Positions 1 through 14,576 of a stretch of DNA of 64,000 nucleotides are shown piece after piece; the first letter of the stretch is position 1, and every line of letters begins with the position of its first letter. The stretch is from Narthecium ossifragum (taxonomy: Eukaryota; Streptophyta; Magnoliopsida; Dioscoreales; Nartheciaceae). Under the pieces are notes generated by a model, which saw nothing but the letters and a program-made list of their open reading frames with translations, made no database searches and was not told where the DNA came from. A program made the translations under genes and the position numbers. Where the stretch lies: the NCBI GenBank assembly GCA_963920575.1, contig OY986967.1:325001-389000 (forward strand), read 5' to 3'.

Positions 1-196
1 GAGAGGGAGAGGGAGAGGGAGCCAGAGAGGAGACGCTTATTTCTCCAAGACTACTACGCCATCCAAATCCGCGGAGGAAGCCGGAGATCCGGTCGGAAGG
101 CTTCCCCGACTCTATCTCTCCTTCTTTTGTCGGGTTTCCACCCTCTCCCTCTCCCTCTCTCTCCGCCGCCCTCTCGATCCTTTTTTTCATGCCGAG
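1..196 (+). promoter_or_regulatory. 5' UTR exon of the EFR3-like gene
   Basis: The stretch opens with a GAGAGG purine repeat and continues pyrimidine-rich with CTCTCCCT runs, typical of a plant 5' UTR. A good donor (GAG then GTATAA) ends it at 196. A matching acceptor (CATATCCAG) lies at 821, six bases before the start codon at 828, so a 625-bp 5'-UTR intron is inferred. The promoter itself lies left of the window. Confidence 0.6.
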
Positions 197-827
197 GTAT
201 AAAGAATTGTGTAGGGAGTTATTACAATTTCTTGATTTCGGTTCGAATTATTTTGAATTGTCGTTTCTTTTAGGAGAAGCGTTGGTGGTTCTTTCCGATC
301 GTCTTGTTTTCTGGTAGTCTTTTTTATCTGTTTTGGTTTGAGAAAAGATATCGGTTCTTGACTGGTTTTTGGACATCCACAATCGAATTCGGTATTGTAT
401 TATTATGTCTTGTTCTGGTGGTCTTTTTTTTTTCTTTTTTTCTTATGAGCGATGGGGTTTGATCGAGAAATTGGTAGACATTGCCGCAAAATTCAAATTT
501 GTTGCGAATGGAATTCCATCGCATGAATCATTATACTTGACTGTTGCGGGGAGATTCAATCTCGGTGTGACAATTAATTTTTGAACAGACTCCAAGAATC
601 TTTCTTCTTTTAGGCTATTAACATGAAGCAACTGTGACAATTAATTTTGAACAGACTCCAACAATCTTTCTTTTTTGAGATTTTTAACATGCAATAATCA
701 TAAGGCAAAAAATAGGAGGGTCAAGTTTTTTTGTCCAATCAAATTGTTGTATGTTGGTTGAGATGAATGATGAAGGACGGATTGGTTACTTATTTGCTTT
801 TCTTTTTGGGTACATATCCAGTTAAAC

Positions 828-3800
828 ATGGGGGTTATTTCAAGGAAGGTTCTGCCTGCCTGTGGTCAATTATGCTTCCTCTGCCCTTCATTGCGAGCGA
901 GGTCTAGGCAGCCAGTGAAGCGCTATAAAAAGCTTCTATCTGACATATTCCCTCGATCTCAGGTTTGTTCCCATGCTTTCTATCCTTCCTGTTTTAATGG
1001 CCTTCACTTTGTTATGCATTGCAATGCTAATTCTACGACCTATATATATCTGCTGTATTCTGGTTGCCAGTATTAGTATCTGAAAGATTTCTCATGTCAG
1101 TGCATGCTATTGTAATTTAAGTATCTTGATGGAATATTACATAAAAAGTCTAGCATTCTTTTTACGCTTATCTGTACAGTCAATGCAGTTAGTAGAGCAT
1201 TAGAGTTGCTGGAAATTGAAACTTTACCTTTTTGTTTATCATGCAGAACCGATTCCAGTAATAAGCTAAACTAGAATAAAAATTAGTCATGCTTGTTCCT
1301 TTATGCCTTCCGCAGCAAAGGTAGATCCAGTTTTAAGCTATTGTTTTGCAGGATGAAGAGCCAAATGATCGAAAGATTGGCAAACTTTGTGACTATGCTT
1401 CTAAGAACCCATTGAGGATCCCAAAGGTATTGCTCCATTTATTCGATAATTTCCATTATGGGATGGTAGAAATAGTGTAGAGATCTTCTTGAGGCTGTCT
1501 ATTGTTCAAATTCTTGGAGAATTAGTTGCTGGTTGTCAAGTAAGATAACGTGTCATGTTAGTCTATCTAATGCAGTCATAAACTTCATGAAATTCATAAA
1601 CTTCATGAAATTGTATTTCCCTTTCGCAAACTTGGTAACTTGTTTTGCAGAACTTATTACTTTACCATTCTTCTTGTGTAGTGTTTGAAATTATTACATT
1701 GGTCACGCCATGTCATTTCCACATTCGAATGTTGTCATTCACAATACTGTAAGAAATGTCTTCATAAGCTGCCAGCCTTTTCAAAAATTTGAACTGTTTT
1801 TGACTGAACCAAATATTAATGATGGAAGCTTTATGTCATGTTCTGTAAATATTACTTAGTTTGATTGAAGCTGAAATACGAAACCTAGTCCTGGTTGGAA
1901 ACTATGGTACTATTATTTCGTTTTTCCATGCAATATATTTGTAAAAAAGCATATCATAATGCATAAACGTTAAGTGGTTTGTAGTTATCTTCAACGGCAA
2001 CAGAATGCGAGATATTACATTTAACTGAAATAGATTTTTTTCTTCCGTACATCTCTGAGTTCTGCTTCTTTCCCGCTTGAAGGATCCAGTCAAAAAGAAT
2101 TTAGTTTGACGGAAAGTTGTGGATTAGTGCTAATAGAAATTATTGTCCCGACGACTCCAGATATTAATAGCATTGTTCTCTTCATTGATGATTGCTTCAT
2201 GTTTTTGATGAACTTAATTTATCCAATATCTATCAGCTAATGTCCAACATTGTTTGGAGCAGATTACAGCTTATTTGGAGCAAAGGTGCTACAAGGAGTT
2301 GAGAAGCGAACACTTTGGATTTGCAAAAGTTGTCATGTGTATCTACCGTAAATTATTAATTTCTTGTAGGGAGCAGATGTGAGTTCTTTTTCTCCTTTCC
2401 ATATTATGGTTAGATCTAGGGTAAGATAACTCCAGCAAACTTCATTGCTTCTTGGCTCCAAAAGCTCATACATTATGGAACTATTTGTATTCATGGACTA
2501 CTATCCATGAGTACCACTATACAATTTAGAAAAGGTTCCTTTTGACCAGACTCTTTCTGAATTTATGCATGAGGTTCAACTGCATAACCATATAGTTGAT
2601 GTCCACATCATTGTGACTTGATTGGTCATGGACCTTTTTCATTGTTTTCTGGAGTCCTTTTATTGCAGATTTATTCCTTATTGGAAAACAGACTTTATTG
2701 AAGCACATTTATATGAGAAGCAGTTGAAAAACTATAAGCATGTAGGAAACAGAATAGAAAGGACAATCAAAATAACCATGATTAAAACAGTTTCTTGATA
2801 TTGTTGAGATTTTGTTAAAAACTGGAAATCACATCATTCTTTGACAACTTTCCTTCTGTCCAACCATGAGAAATGAGCAATTAATGTTCATTATATGAGG
2901 TTTTCTCTTGCTATCACAGTTTCATAAAGTTCTCTGGAGTTATTGATCCCTTTTTAGCCATTTCATCAAGAATAAATTTGCTAGACTACTGTCAGCTATT
3001 CTGTTCTCTTCATGCGTTGCTTTCCTTAGGAAGCTACTGTTTTACGCATAACAATACCTGCACTGTATTGATCTAGAAAATAGACTTGATAACTCGTGAA
3101 AAATGAGCCATCTTACTTTAAGATGAAATAAGTTTGAAAGTAAGAGTTTTGAATTGCATACGTTCTTTGGCTTATGATCAGAGCTGTTTCTTATTCTCTT
3201 GCAATAACAGCATCGTGAATAATGTTTTTGGCCTTTTTACGGGCAATATCTGCTGGTTGAGTCATTATCTTTGACTGATTCTGCATGTGTGCGAGATACA
3301 TATCACAAACTGTTATCTTTTCCAATTGAAAGGTTTTTTTCTCACCAACCTGTGGGATTGTAGCTTAAGTATGTTAGCAATGAATTATTTGAGTTACTTC
3401 TAGATCTCCATTTTTGTTTAGCTTAATGAGTTATTGTCTCCATTCAATTCTGCAACAAATTTTCTTCTCTTGCTATTATATTCCGCTTTAATGATATTTG
3501 CTTGAAAATAACATTCCTTCGTCCTGTTTGTTGAAGTTTTGATGGAAACTCTGGATTTCTTAAAATATACGACTTCTAATGCAAGCTGGTAGTGTTTCAG
3601 GCCACTGTTTGCTAGTAGCTTACTGAGCATCATCCACACTCTTTTGGATCAAACAAGACAGAACGAACTGCGCATTATAGGGTGCCACACACTTTTTGAC
3701 TTTGTACATAGTCAGGTAGGTTTATCATGTTTGGGAGTAGATATAAAGCCTATTTATCATACTCAGATGAGATTTGGCTACTACGTAATTTTTAATTCAC

Positions 3801-6800
3801 TTTTCTCACCATACTGAATTACTGATGTTGTATTTTATATTTTCCTAGATGGATGGTACATACATGTTCAATCTGGAAGGGCTGATTCCAAGGCTCTGTC
3901 AACTTGCACAAGAAATGGGAGAGGATGAACAGGCATGCAGATTACGTGCTGCGGGGCTGCAGACCATTTCTTCGATGGTAGCTCTTCATCAGACTTGTTG
4001 ATGTTTTCTAACGCAGTTCTGGTCAATTGGTTTGGATACACTCTATGTCAATCCTAGTGAATTGAGTACTTTTCCTTTTTAAGATCTTGATGTAGGCCTA
4101 GAAATGAAATATTGTGTTCTATGTTGATTGACTGGAGGGTAACAGCAAACAAAGGACTTTACTTGATCGAAGTTTTATTACCTAGTATCTAAGTAAGCTC
4201 TTGTCAATATCAGGCTGATCTATGAAGTTTTTATTGGGACATTAAGTTGAATACTGTTTTTGCAAAGAAAATTTGGCTGTGGGTTGTATCTATATACTAT
4301 CTGTCAAAGAAGAGAGCTTCATAGTTTATACTTTTACTAATTCCTGAATTTTTTTTCTTTTTTTCTGTAAGATAGTGATACATTCCTCACAGCTCACACT
4401 TTTCAACTTAGGCTTCCTTCCAGAATGTATGATACGGGAATTTGTTTTTCAAGTTATCAATATTTTTTCTTAGATTTTTTTTTTCTTAATCAGGCTAATT
4501 TTGTTTGTCCAATAACAGTATGAACTATGAAGTAAATGTGTTAAGCATGTCTCCAGGCCTTTTGATTTGAAATCCCTCTTTAACTAAGCACATGTTTAAA
4601 CTTGATCTTTGTTTTGTTTGGCATCTGAAGCGAGTTTTGAATGAGGTCTTCGTCACATTAATACTTGGTCTTCTTTGGTTTTATGTAGAACTTGCTTTAT
4701 GGTGCTTTATCCATCTGATGTTCCTGTTATGTCTTGATCCTGCACAGATTTGGTTTATGGGCGAATACTCTCACATCTCAGCAGAGTTTGACAGCGTAAG
4801 TTACCTCATTCCATTTGTCTAATTTCTAATCTGTTAATGTCCAAGTTTGCTGCTATTAACATTGTTTTCAAATGTCTTGTTACTCCTTTCTTTAGTAGAC
4901 TTTAGGTATTTTGAACTGTTTGGGTGATCCATACCATTCAGTTGTACCATCATTTTGCTACATGATAGATCAATTCTTTTATATCGTGCCCCCCTGCTTT
5001 TATAAATCTCATGAAGTTGTTTAATGTTCTTATATGTTTTCCAGTAATGCAGGAGTTGCCTTTGCTTATTTATGGGTCCTGATTGGTTATGCATTTTACA
5101 GTACTCTACCATTTATATTTGCTTTCTTTATTTGATAGCTTATGTATGTGTGTTTCTTTATGCCTGTTTTTCTATTGCTCTAATCTAAACTTTTAGGGGA
5201 CATATATCGGTACCCATGTATCTTTCTAAGAAAAGGGGATCCATCAGAAAGGTATATATTTTGAGGTTTTACTAACTTCTGATCCAGTTCATCCATTTTA
5301 GCTTCATAAAATTTATCCATGTGTAGTTTCATGATTAAAATAACATGCCATCATTACCCCAAAACCCTCTTTCCAATCCTCATCTAGTTCCATTTTTTTG
5401 TCAATTCCCATGCATTTAAGAATAACTTTTGTACAACATCATGCTTTCTTGAAATATGCTCATTTGGCATTTTACATCACATCCTTATTTTGTTGAAGCT
5501 AATGCACACACACTGGAAGGAAGGGGTCTTGTTCCATGTGAATTTGCATGATTTTTGGATTATGTGATGGTAAAAACATATCAGTTCTTGAACTCTTGCT
5601 GCTTTGTTAAACTATTTTGGGCTATTTAATGTATATGAATCAAAATTTTCGATTCTGTGATGCGCATGATGTAAACCTAAGCAGTATCTGCAATCCATAT
5701 ACGATGCAGAAAAAAAAAGACTATAGTTGCACTGGATAAGAGAACCAGTTCGAACACAAGGATATGGCTTTCGATATACTTGTTTTGGTTTTTTTTTCTA
5801 AGTTCTGTGAGACATCATGACATTATGTTGTCATCACTCATCACCTCATGGGAAGATCATGTTTGTTATTGTGCATATATTTCTGTAGGTTGTTTCTTTA
5901 GTCTTGGAGAATTATGAAGGCCCCCAAAAGAAATCAGAAGATCTTGAAATAAGCCGCTCAACCTCTCAAAAACGCTGGGTGCAAGAAGTTCTTAAAGCTG
6001 AGGGTCATGTAACTCCTTCTCCCTTTGTGATGGCAAGAATCCCATCACGGAAAAACATTGTGAATGCTAAAGGAGAAGTAAATTTGACCATGTAAGAATG
6101 GGTTGTCAGTGTTATATTCATTTTGCCTGTCGTTATCATCTTAGGCTTTTATCCTGTTTCTTTTATAGGGAAGAAGCTCAGAATCCCAACTTTTGGGCCA
6201 GGGTTTGTGTGCATAACATGGCCAAGCTAGCAAAAGAGGCCACTACTGTGCGACGTGTTTTGGAATCTGTGTTCCGGTATTTTGATAATGGCAGCTTATG
6301 GTCACCTCAAAATGGTCTTGCTTTATGTGTTCTAATGGATATGCAATCAATTATGGAAAAATCAGGTTAATAACTTTCTAAGATAATAGTTATTCATCGT
6401 CTTTGAAGTTAAGATCTTGAGGCTTTTTCCAAAGCTGGTCACTCTAAAATTCACCTCTCGGTCCATCTTATCTTGCAGGGCAAAATGCGCATTTGTTATT
6501 ATCCATTTTAATCAAACATCTTGATCACAAGGCGGTAACAAAACAACCTGACATGCAGCTAAACATTGTTGAAGTTACAAGTATTCTTGCTGAACAATCA
6601 AAAGCTCAGCCTTCTGTGGCTACAATCAGTGCAATAAGTGATCTTGTGAGGCATTTGAGGAGAACTTTGCAATGCTTGCTTGGTGGTTCTGACTTGGGGA
6701 ATGACGTACTCCAACGAAATGAAAAGTTTCGAACTGCTCTAGACGATTGCCTCGTACAGATATGCAAACAGGTTACATTTATCTTTTGATACTAAATATA

Positions 6801-9800
6801 TTCTGGGATTATGTTCTTGAGAAGGAAAAATAACTCAATGCATCCTTGCTGTTGTCAAACCAAGCTATGTAATTCTTCAAGTCCTTGGTATGCTTTGAAT
6901 GTCAGATGAGCTGTATACAGCAAGTCCCTTTTTGGCTAGAAGTTTTCGCTTATTTATGGAACAATATGAAGGTTTTAATTGCAGTATGTGTTCTGTGCTG
7001 TTCCGTCTTCAAATCAGGTTGGTGATGCGGCACCTGTTCTTGATATGATGGCAGTGATGTTAGAAAATATCCCAACTACAATATCTGTTGCGAGGTCAAC
7101 AATTTCGGCTGTTTATCGTACAGCTCAGATCATTGCATCGGTGCCAAATTTATCATACCAGAATAAGGTGAATTGCTGAAATATATAATTCGTTGTGTGT
7201 CATGGTTTTGTAACCTTTTCTTTTGTTTATATTGCCAAGTTATCTTTAGTTTGCACTGCGTCACAGGTATTTCCTGAGGCTCTATTTCATCAATTGCTTC
7301 TCGCAATGGTCCATCCTGATCGTGAAACACATGCGGGTGCACACCGTATTTTTTCCGTGGTACTTGTTCCATCATCTGTTTGTCCTCGTCCTAATTCAGC
7401 TGCTCCAGAGTCACCAAAGGCATATGATCTTCGAAGGACTCTCTCAAGGACTGTCTCTGTCTTTTCATCTTCAGCTGCACTTTTTGACAAGTTGAGAAGG
7501 GAAAAATGTTCCCTGAGCGAAAGTGCTTGTCAAGACAGTTTCGATGTTGCTTCTCTTGGTAATGATGGACAACCAAAAGCCAGCAATGATGCCAAACTTA
7601 ATAAACTGCAGTCATCTCAAAGTCGAATTCATAGCATGAAAGGTCTTTCTTTACCTACAACTGCAGGCAAAAGCCCTTCAAGCAACTCATATGATGAAAT
7701 GGTACATACGCCTGAACATATGCTTATATTTCTTCCAGCTTGCCTACATTTAGTTTGGCGAGTTAATTAAGAAGTTCCACATTTCGATTCATGAATCTTA
7801 AGGCTTGACCCTTCTTCAGGACCCCATATCCCTTAGGTTGAGCAGTCGTCAGATTACACTTCTGCTTTCCTCTATATGGGCTCAGGCCATCTTCCCTGGA
7901 AATACTCCAGAAAATTACGAAGCTGTCACTCATACTTACAGCCTTATTTTGTTGTTTTCTCGGGCAAAGGTGAAAATACTTTGTTGTTTTGTACTTGTTT
8001 TACATTTAATCTGTTATGCTCTCTGAAGTATTCATTTTGTTTTTTCTTCCCCAACCTTTAGAACTCGGTTAATGAGGCTCTGACTCAAAGCTTTCAGCTT
8101 GCTTTTTCTTTAAGAAGCCTTGCACTTGGAGGAGGGGGTAAGCATTCTCTATAGGACTTCGATATTGTTTCCTGACATTTCCTGTCTCTATATTCGCCGA
8201 AAGTGATATCTAGAATTTTTAACTTCAGTTCTAACCATGGTTTTCTCATGTCTCTACTAGGCCATCCTTATAAAGTTAGACAGTTTTATGTGTATGTCAT
8301 ACAATAGATTGTTAGTGTATGAGATGTATGTAGACTTTTTCTCAAATCAATAGACTAATTCTGATTGTTTATGATAATTGGTATTGCTTTTGCTAGAATG
8401 AAAAATCTATTCCGAAGCTAAATGTTTGAAAACTCTTCAATCTCTAATGTTATTTGTGCAATTCAAACGAGTAGGTTTGGGTTACTAATGACTATTCCAA
8501 GAAATAATTGATAAGAAATTTCAGTAGTCGATATGAAACCACTTAACCTCCACAGCAGTAGTAGTCAAAATATTGTAATCAATTTTCACCTTAAATTTTT
8601 AGCGACCTCTCCTTTGTTCTTGCTTTTGCTAGAATGAAAAATCCATTTCGAAGGTAAATGTTGGAAAACTCTTCCAAGCTCTAAGTTATTTTTGCAAAAT
8701 TCAAACAAGTAGGTTTAGGATCCTATTGCGTATTGACTATTCCAAGAAATAATTGGCAAGGAATTTCAATTGTCGATATGAAACGACTTAAACCTTTGCA
8801 GAAATTGTAGTCAAAATCTTGCGGTCACAGTTTTCACTGTGAATTTTTTGGCAACCTCTCTGTGGGCCAAAATCTGGGAGTATGTTTCATCCCAATGTAG
8901 TTCCCTACTTTATGAGAAACTTAGCAATTAAACAAGTGAGCAATTAAGTGATCAACTATTTCTTCTGCAATTTTACATAGGTCAGTTTTTAGCAACTATT
9001 TGCTACAAAGTCTTGAGTTGGTTTGTGGCCTTTTTTTCCCGTACAAATGCAACTTGAATAGCTAATGTCACTTACATTGTTCTGTAGGTTCGCTGCCACC
9101 ATCACGTCGCCGCTCCCTCTTTACAGTTGCTACATCTATGATTATATTTTCTTCGAAAGCTTTCAATATTTCGCCCCTTATTCCAGTTGTTAAGTCATCA
9201 CTTACCGAGCAATCGGTATGTAACTCAACAATGATTAAGCTCTTGCATAAGTCATTCTTAGTTTCTTTTGCGTAGATCTAGTAACATTTACTACTTACCT
9301 GAAACATCCATGTTGAGTTCCAAAGTTCTTAGTTAGAATACTTCGTCCTACAGATTTTGTTAAACTTGACCATTCAAACAGAGTGCAAATTGACTCTGGA
9401 TATTTAAAAACTGTTCATACATCTCAGCAATACTATATGAGCAGTTGAGCAGGGCCCCTCTGTATTGGTAATTGTTGAAAATACATACTCTAGCTGGTCA
9501 CATAAGTAGATTGAAGTAGTCATTTGGTTTTGTATTTTATGGAGACATTGAGTGTCTTGGTGTTGAATCTTGATCTTCTTTGCAGTGAAAAAACTAACAA
9601 TGTCCCTTTATAAACTGTGGTTTTATTTCAGGTTGATCCATTTCTTAATTTGGTTGAAGATTGCAGACTACAATCCGTGGGCACTTCATCTGAACATCTC
9701 AAAAGAGTCTATGGGTCCCAAGAGGATGACGCTGCTGCTCTTAAATCACTTTCAGCTGTAGAAATGAAAGAAAATCAGTCAACAGAAGCCATGGTTTCTG

Positions 9801-11508
9801 TGATCATGAGCTGCTTAGGAGATGTTTCAGATGTAATGCCTCCTATGGATTCTCTAGCCATCCTTTTCTTGTGTTTTCTGTCCATTGCTTATTATGCCTA
9901 TCTGACATTAAAAATAACACTCCGCATGTGTGCAGTCAGAGTTATCTGCCATAAGGAAGCAGTTGTTGAGTGGCTTTGTCCCTGATGATTTATGTCCACT
10001 GGGTACACAGTTTGTTGGGATGCCTGTTCAGAATCTCCCAATTGGTTCACAAAAAGATTATGGATCGCAGGAGGAGGTACTAACTGATCTATTCGTAAAA
10101 TCTGTTTGCATTCTAAACATGAGCTGAAGTTAGATCATTCATGTTGCAGGCCATGCAATTTATGGTCAAATTAGATGATGATGTTCCCTTTGAAGTATAT
10201 GAAAGTGTTGCTGATCCACAATCAGAGCTATTGACAGAGACCAGCAATCTTTTGAGTGTCAATCAGATTCTAGAATCAGTAATACTTCTACTTCTCTGAC
10301 GACCTTTTTCTACTTTTCTCAATATCAAAGAAGTTCGAAGAAGAAAACAACTTATAGGTTAAAATGAAAATTTTAATAATCCATAGTTTTTCCACTTTGG
10401 AATTTACTTGAGATTGCCTTTTCATGGTTCTTGGATCTTACATTGATCTTTATATATCCATTATCCTAGCTTGGTTTGCTTGTGAAACATGATAAAAGTT
10501 AATGGTTACGGATTTCAAAATTCTTGGCATTCAGTCCATGCTTCTGGTGTTATTATCACTATGGGGAATGTGAAAGCTAGCGTAAGGACGTTTTCAAGGG
10601 TGTAAAATATATGAATTTTGTGACAGCAGCATTTCTGCATTCATAATATGTGTGCTTAAGAAGGAAAATTGCTGCAGGTTCTAGAGACAGCTTGGCAGGT
10701 TGGTAGATTTTCGGTGTCAACCACACCAGATGTACCGTTTAAAGAAATGGCTGGTCACTGTGAGGCTCTTCTTATGGGAAAACAAGAGAAAATGTCTGTT
10801 TTTATGACGGCACAGCAAAAGCAAGAATTTCTTCTAAGTGGCCTCTCGCAAGGTGAAAATGAAGTGAAGCAACATGCACCCTCGTGCTCAGAGCAGTTCC
10901 AAATGGTACAGAAACTTTACATTTGACATACAATTTACATTTTCCAATTGGTAAAAGGGTCTTCGAGTTCGAGAATCGCCACCAACAGTTTCCATTGCTC
11001 TTACTTTAAAAACATCCAAGGTTCAGATTTATATTTGTAAAACATAGAGTTTTCTAATGCTGTTCTTCTTCTCACAGAACCTTGGGTTTTAATTCTTCGG
11101 CTCTCACACATTCTAGCAAATATTAAGAGTGTTTTATTTGACACTAAGTTCTACAAAGGAGAGTATTTTGGAAGTTCACTTTTTTACACTGGAAAACATA
11201 TTGGTAACATGATAGTAGTCTAGCTTTGTGTTGAACCAATTTCTCTATCTGTTTTCTTCTCCATGTGCCACATATTCAACTGTCGCTTCTTGTATACTGT
11301 CTATTTGGCTAAAGCAATTTCATTGAAACTGCAGGTATCAATGCAGACTGCTGATCCTTTCCATCAGCAGAACCTTAATGCTTATCCTCACGGCCTTTCT
11401 GGTGGCAATCCAGCTTCGCAATCAGCAAACTTCCAGTATCAGCACCATTGTTTCAGGCTACCAGCATCAAGTCCATTTGATAACTTTCTAAAGGCTGCTG
11501 GTTGCTAA
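828..11508 (+). CDS. SRL2: EFR3/SEMI-ROLLED LEAF2-like armadillo protein, 19 coding exons
   Basis: Joining exons 828-962, 1352-1426, 2263-2378, 3601-3715, 3849-3977, 4748-4795, 5889-6091, 6169-6365, 6479-6771, 7018-7167, 7267-7701, 7820-7969, 8062-8137, 9088-9215, 9632-9832, 9936-10076, 10150-10278, 10678-10905 and 11335-11508 gives 3123 nt with consistent phases and GT-AG borders (1040 residues). The N terminus, MGVISRKVLPACGQLCFLCP, is the cysteine-rich start of plant EFR3 proteins, followed by KRYKKLLSDIFPRSQ and helical ARM-type repeats. In Arabidopsis the family (EFOPs) anchors the PI4K-alpha1 complex at the plasma membrane, with N-terminal cysteines as S-acylation sites. Rice SRL2 affects leaf rolling. 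Length is near the family norm (about 1000). The gene looks intact. Exon borders are read by eye; alternative splicing cannot be judged. Confidence 0.93.
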
Positions 11509-12215
11509 AGTGGAAACAGGATGGCTCCCTGTCTGGTTTAAATCATGTAAATCCAGATTATAACCAGAGAGGTAATAGTCCGTGTTTTGGCTACTGGTGA
11601 TATCATTGCTTGATGACATTTTGCATTCGAGGCTTTAGGTGTGTGTAGCTGTTCATTTGTCATTTGCTTCATTCTTTGATTCGTGTATATGCTTCTATAC
11701 TCGATTCATTTCAGGTGTTCACAGCCAAGAATGTGAATTCCTATTTGGCTGGTTTCTCTACTCTTGTCGTCTGAGATGCGAAAAACTGGAATGAATGTAC
11801 GTGTAAACATATAGTTTTGTGTTATTGCATTGCCCTTCACATGTTGTAATTCTGTTTTCGCTATTCTGATGTGCCCATCAAATAAATAACTCTTAACAGC
11901 ATCTGAGATGCGTAGCTTCCATCATGCCAATAGATTAGAATTGTGGGCAAATGATGTGAATGAGTAGGATATTATTTGTCTATTTCCAGTATTTCCATGT
12001 ATAAAATAGTATCACTGTTTGTGTGTTTGGTGTATGCCTCATTTGGGAGAGATGTTTACGGAGGCATGCAAGATTCTTAAGCTTCTTTTAACGTGTTTGG
12101 TTCACGATATCGAGTCACTCGTTCACATGATGCAACATCGAGAGCTCGGTGCGCCTTGTTTTGCACAGGTGTATTTGTATTTAATGCTTAACAAATGGAA
12201 ACATGAACATGTATA
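11509..12215. other. 3' UTR of the EFR3-like gene and short intergenic spacer
   Basis: Non-coding sequence follows the TAA stop. An AATAAATAA at about 11880 could serve as a polyadenylation signal. No further gene was recognised; a short open frame at 12019-12216 resembles no family I know. Confidence 0.5.
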
Positions 12216-13390
12216 AAATAGCTTCTAAGTTTGAAAACCAGGTGGGAACGCATGAAACGAAGAGAAATGTATTATAGCAAAAATCTCAACTTCTCACTGG
12301 AAATCCGGCCGTTGCTGAAAAGGGTCTGGACTTTTATTGGGTGATGATTAAAAAAAAATAACTACGGCATGACTTTGATTCAAATCATTCAGTTTTTCTT
12401 CAAAGTATTAGACATTTCCTTCCAGTTGATTTGCAGTGATTCGGAGTGCATTCCGAAATCAATGGATGATTTATTAATTGTTGATTGTTAGAATAATTGT
12501 TGATTGTTAGAATATTTATTACTCGTTATAGTTGGAATATCAGATGCTTGGATTCTTTAACTTCTTTAAAAAAGATTGGTATATCTCCAAAGATTTGCTT
12601 AAACCATTTAACTAAAATAGTTTCAATGATGAACCATACACATCTCATATGAACATATAATACCAAAACAAGATCACGTCGACGCCACATGGGTCGGCAC
12701 TAATGTGGTGGACGGCCATTTTTTTTGTTTTTATATTTCCTTTTTTGTATTTTTTGTTGCTTTCTCTTCCTCACCCTCTTAGTTAGATGGAGAAACTCCG
12801 GATAGAACCAGTCATATTTGAGAGACAGAGAGAATAAAATTGGAGATTAGCAAAAGAGACGATGGATAGTAGCAGTAGGTGGTGAAGCGGTAGAAGTGAG
12901 AGATCACCGTCATGAAGCGGTAGAAGTGAGAGATGAGGACGATCGGAGTGAATAGATAGTAAAGATGAGAATTAAAAAAATGATGGAAAATAAGATAGAG
13001 AGTGAATGGGGAGGAAGAGACGCTGGCAATGGATATACGGCATGGCTGGTGTCGTGAAGCAAGTGACGGAGGAGGGCTTGATCAAAGAGGAGGAGAGAGA
13101 GGACCGGGACGGGCAAAAAAAGGAAAGGAATTGAATATTATGGTGATAAATTATACCGGCCACATGGGCATAATTATATGAAGTAGTCTTGGATGATGGT
13201 AAAATGGGGCGCGCTGACAAGTGGAAACAGGAACAGGAATTGCTACTTTTGACTATAATGTTTATCATGAATAGCTTTTAAGTTTGAAAACTAGGTGGGA
13301 ACGCATGGAACGAAGAGAAGTGTTTTATAGCAAAAATCTCAACTTCTCACTGGAAAAGGGTCTGAATTTTTATTGCGTGATGATATTAAA

Positions 13391-13790
13391 GTTGTTTGGT
13401 TAGATATTAAAGTTGGGAATGGAATGCTCCATTCCTGACAAGTTGGGAATGAGGTAATCCCATCTAATACCCCGGAATGCCTCATTCCATTCCCGACGGA
13501 ATGGCTGTTAATGGTGGTTAAAAAATTAAATTACTAATCTACCCTCAATCGGATCTCTCTATGTTAAAAAAAAGGGTATTTTAGTCATCTGTATTTTATT
13601 CATATTTCATTCCCAGGCTTCTGTTTGTATACCAAACATGGTAATGCTTCATTCCCATTCCCAATCATGATATCACAAAATCACATTGGTAATAGACCAT
13701 TCCTAATCCCAATCCCATTTCATTCCCATTCCTAATCCCATTCCCATTCCCATTCCTTGTGCGAACCAAACATGCCGTCAGTTTTTGATA
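13391..13790. mobile_element. MITE-like block rich in CATTCC repeats
   Basis: The block begins TTGTTTGGTTAGA and ends GTGCGAACCAAACATGCC, an imperfect inverted pair built on TTTGGTT/AACCAAA. Inside are many CATTCC/GGAATG words in both orientations. It is absent from the first copy of the tandem unit, consistent with an insertion. Superfamily and target duplication are not resolved. Confidence 0.5.
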
Positions 13791-14032
13791 AAAGGGTAGA
13801 AAATAAAATTGGAGATTAGCAAAAGAGACGATGGATAGTAGCAGTAAGTGGCTTGGCAGTGGCATCGGAGCACCGTCATGAAGAAGTGGTAGAAGTGAGA
13901 GATGAGGACGATCGGAGTGAATAGAGATTAAAGATGAGAATTAAAAAAGACGATGAAAAATAAGATAGAGAGTGAATGAGGAGGAAGAGACGCTGGCAAT
14001 GGATATACGTCGTGAAGCAAGTGACGGAAGAG

Positions 14033-14576
14033 ATCAGGCGATCAGTGAAAGAGCAACTAAGCCTTCCAACCAAGAAGATGAGTATAAGCTTCAGCCAGGT
14101 ATCCAAGCAGATGTGGCCTTCTATCCAACATCAGGAGATGCGGCTATTGGCATCCTTGCACTATCAGCAGATAGGAAGGAGGCTTGGGCCTGGGCTCACC
14201 CGATCATGGTAAGCTCGGTGCTAGAGGGTGAAATGAAAGCAATATTGGAAGGATTGAGAATGGCAAAGTTTCATGGTCACAGGAAGCTGATCGTCGAAAC
14301 GAACTCGCTTTCTGCTATCCAATTTCTAAACGGAACACGAGATTGGCCTCCGGACTTAGAGCATATGGCAAAGAACATTTGGCTACACGCTCTCTTATTT
14401 GACTATGTTCTTTTTCTTTATATTTCTAGAGAGTGTAACGAAAGAGCCGATAGTGTTGCTCGAGCGTGTCGTAGGACTGAGAGGATGTTCTCTTGACTAT
14501 GTTGTTTGATAGCTAACATTGTGCCGGTTCATGTTTATAAATATTACCCTAAGAGCTCATTTCATAAATAAAAAAA
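14033..14576 (+). mobile_element. 5'-truncated LINE carrying an RNase H domain, with target-site duplication
   Basis: AAGTGACGGAAGAG at 14019-14032 is repeated as AAGTGACGGAGGAG at 14575-14588, flanking 544 bp that end in an A-rich tail (AAATAAAAAAA). The first tandem copy has the uninterrupted GTGACGGAGGAGG. An open frame running to 14496 encodes the RNase H-like domain typical of plant LINE 3' ends: the LEGEMKAILEGLRMAKFHG and IVETNSLSAIQFLNG blocks and a terminal ECNERADSVAR. Only the last part of ORF2 is left, so the copy is dead on arrival. Confidence 0.88.

Noticed and set aside
1..11508. Functional pairing of the PI4-kinase scaffold gene and the CDP-DAG synthase gene
   Set aside because: Both act in phosphoinositide metabolism, but they lie 35 kb apart in transposon-rich DNA, with no sign of co-regulation, so the neighbourhood is probably chance.
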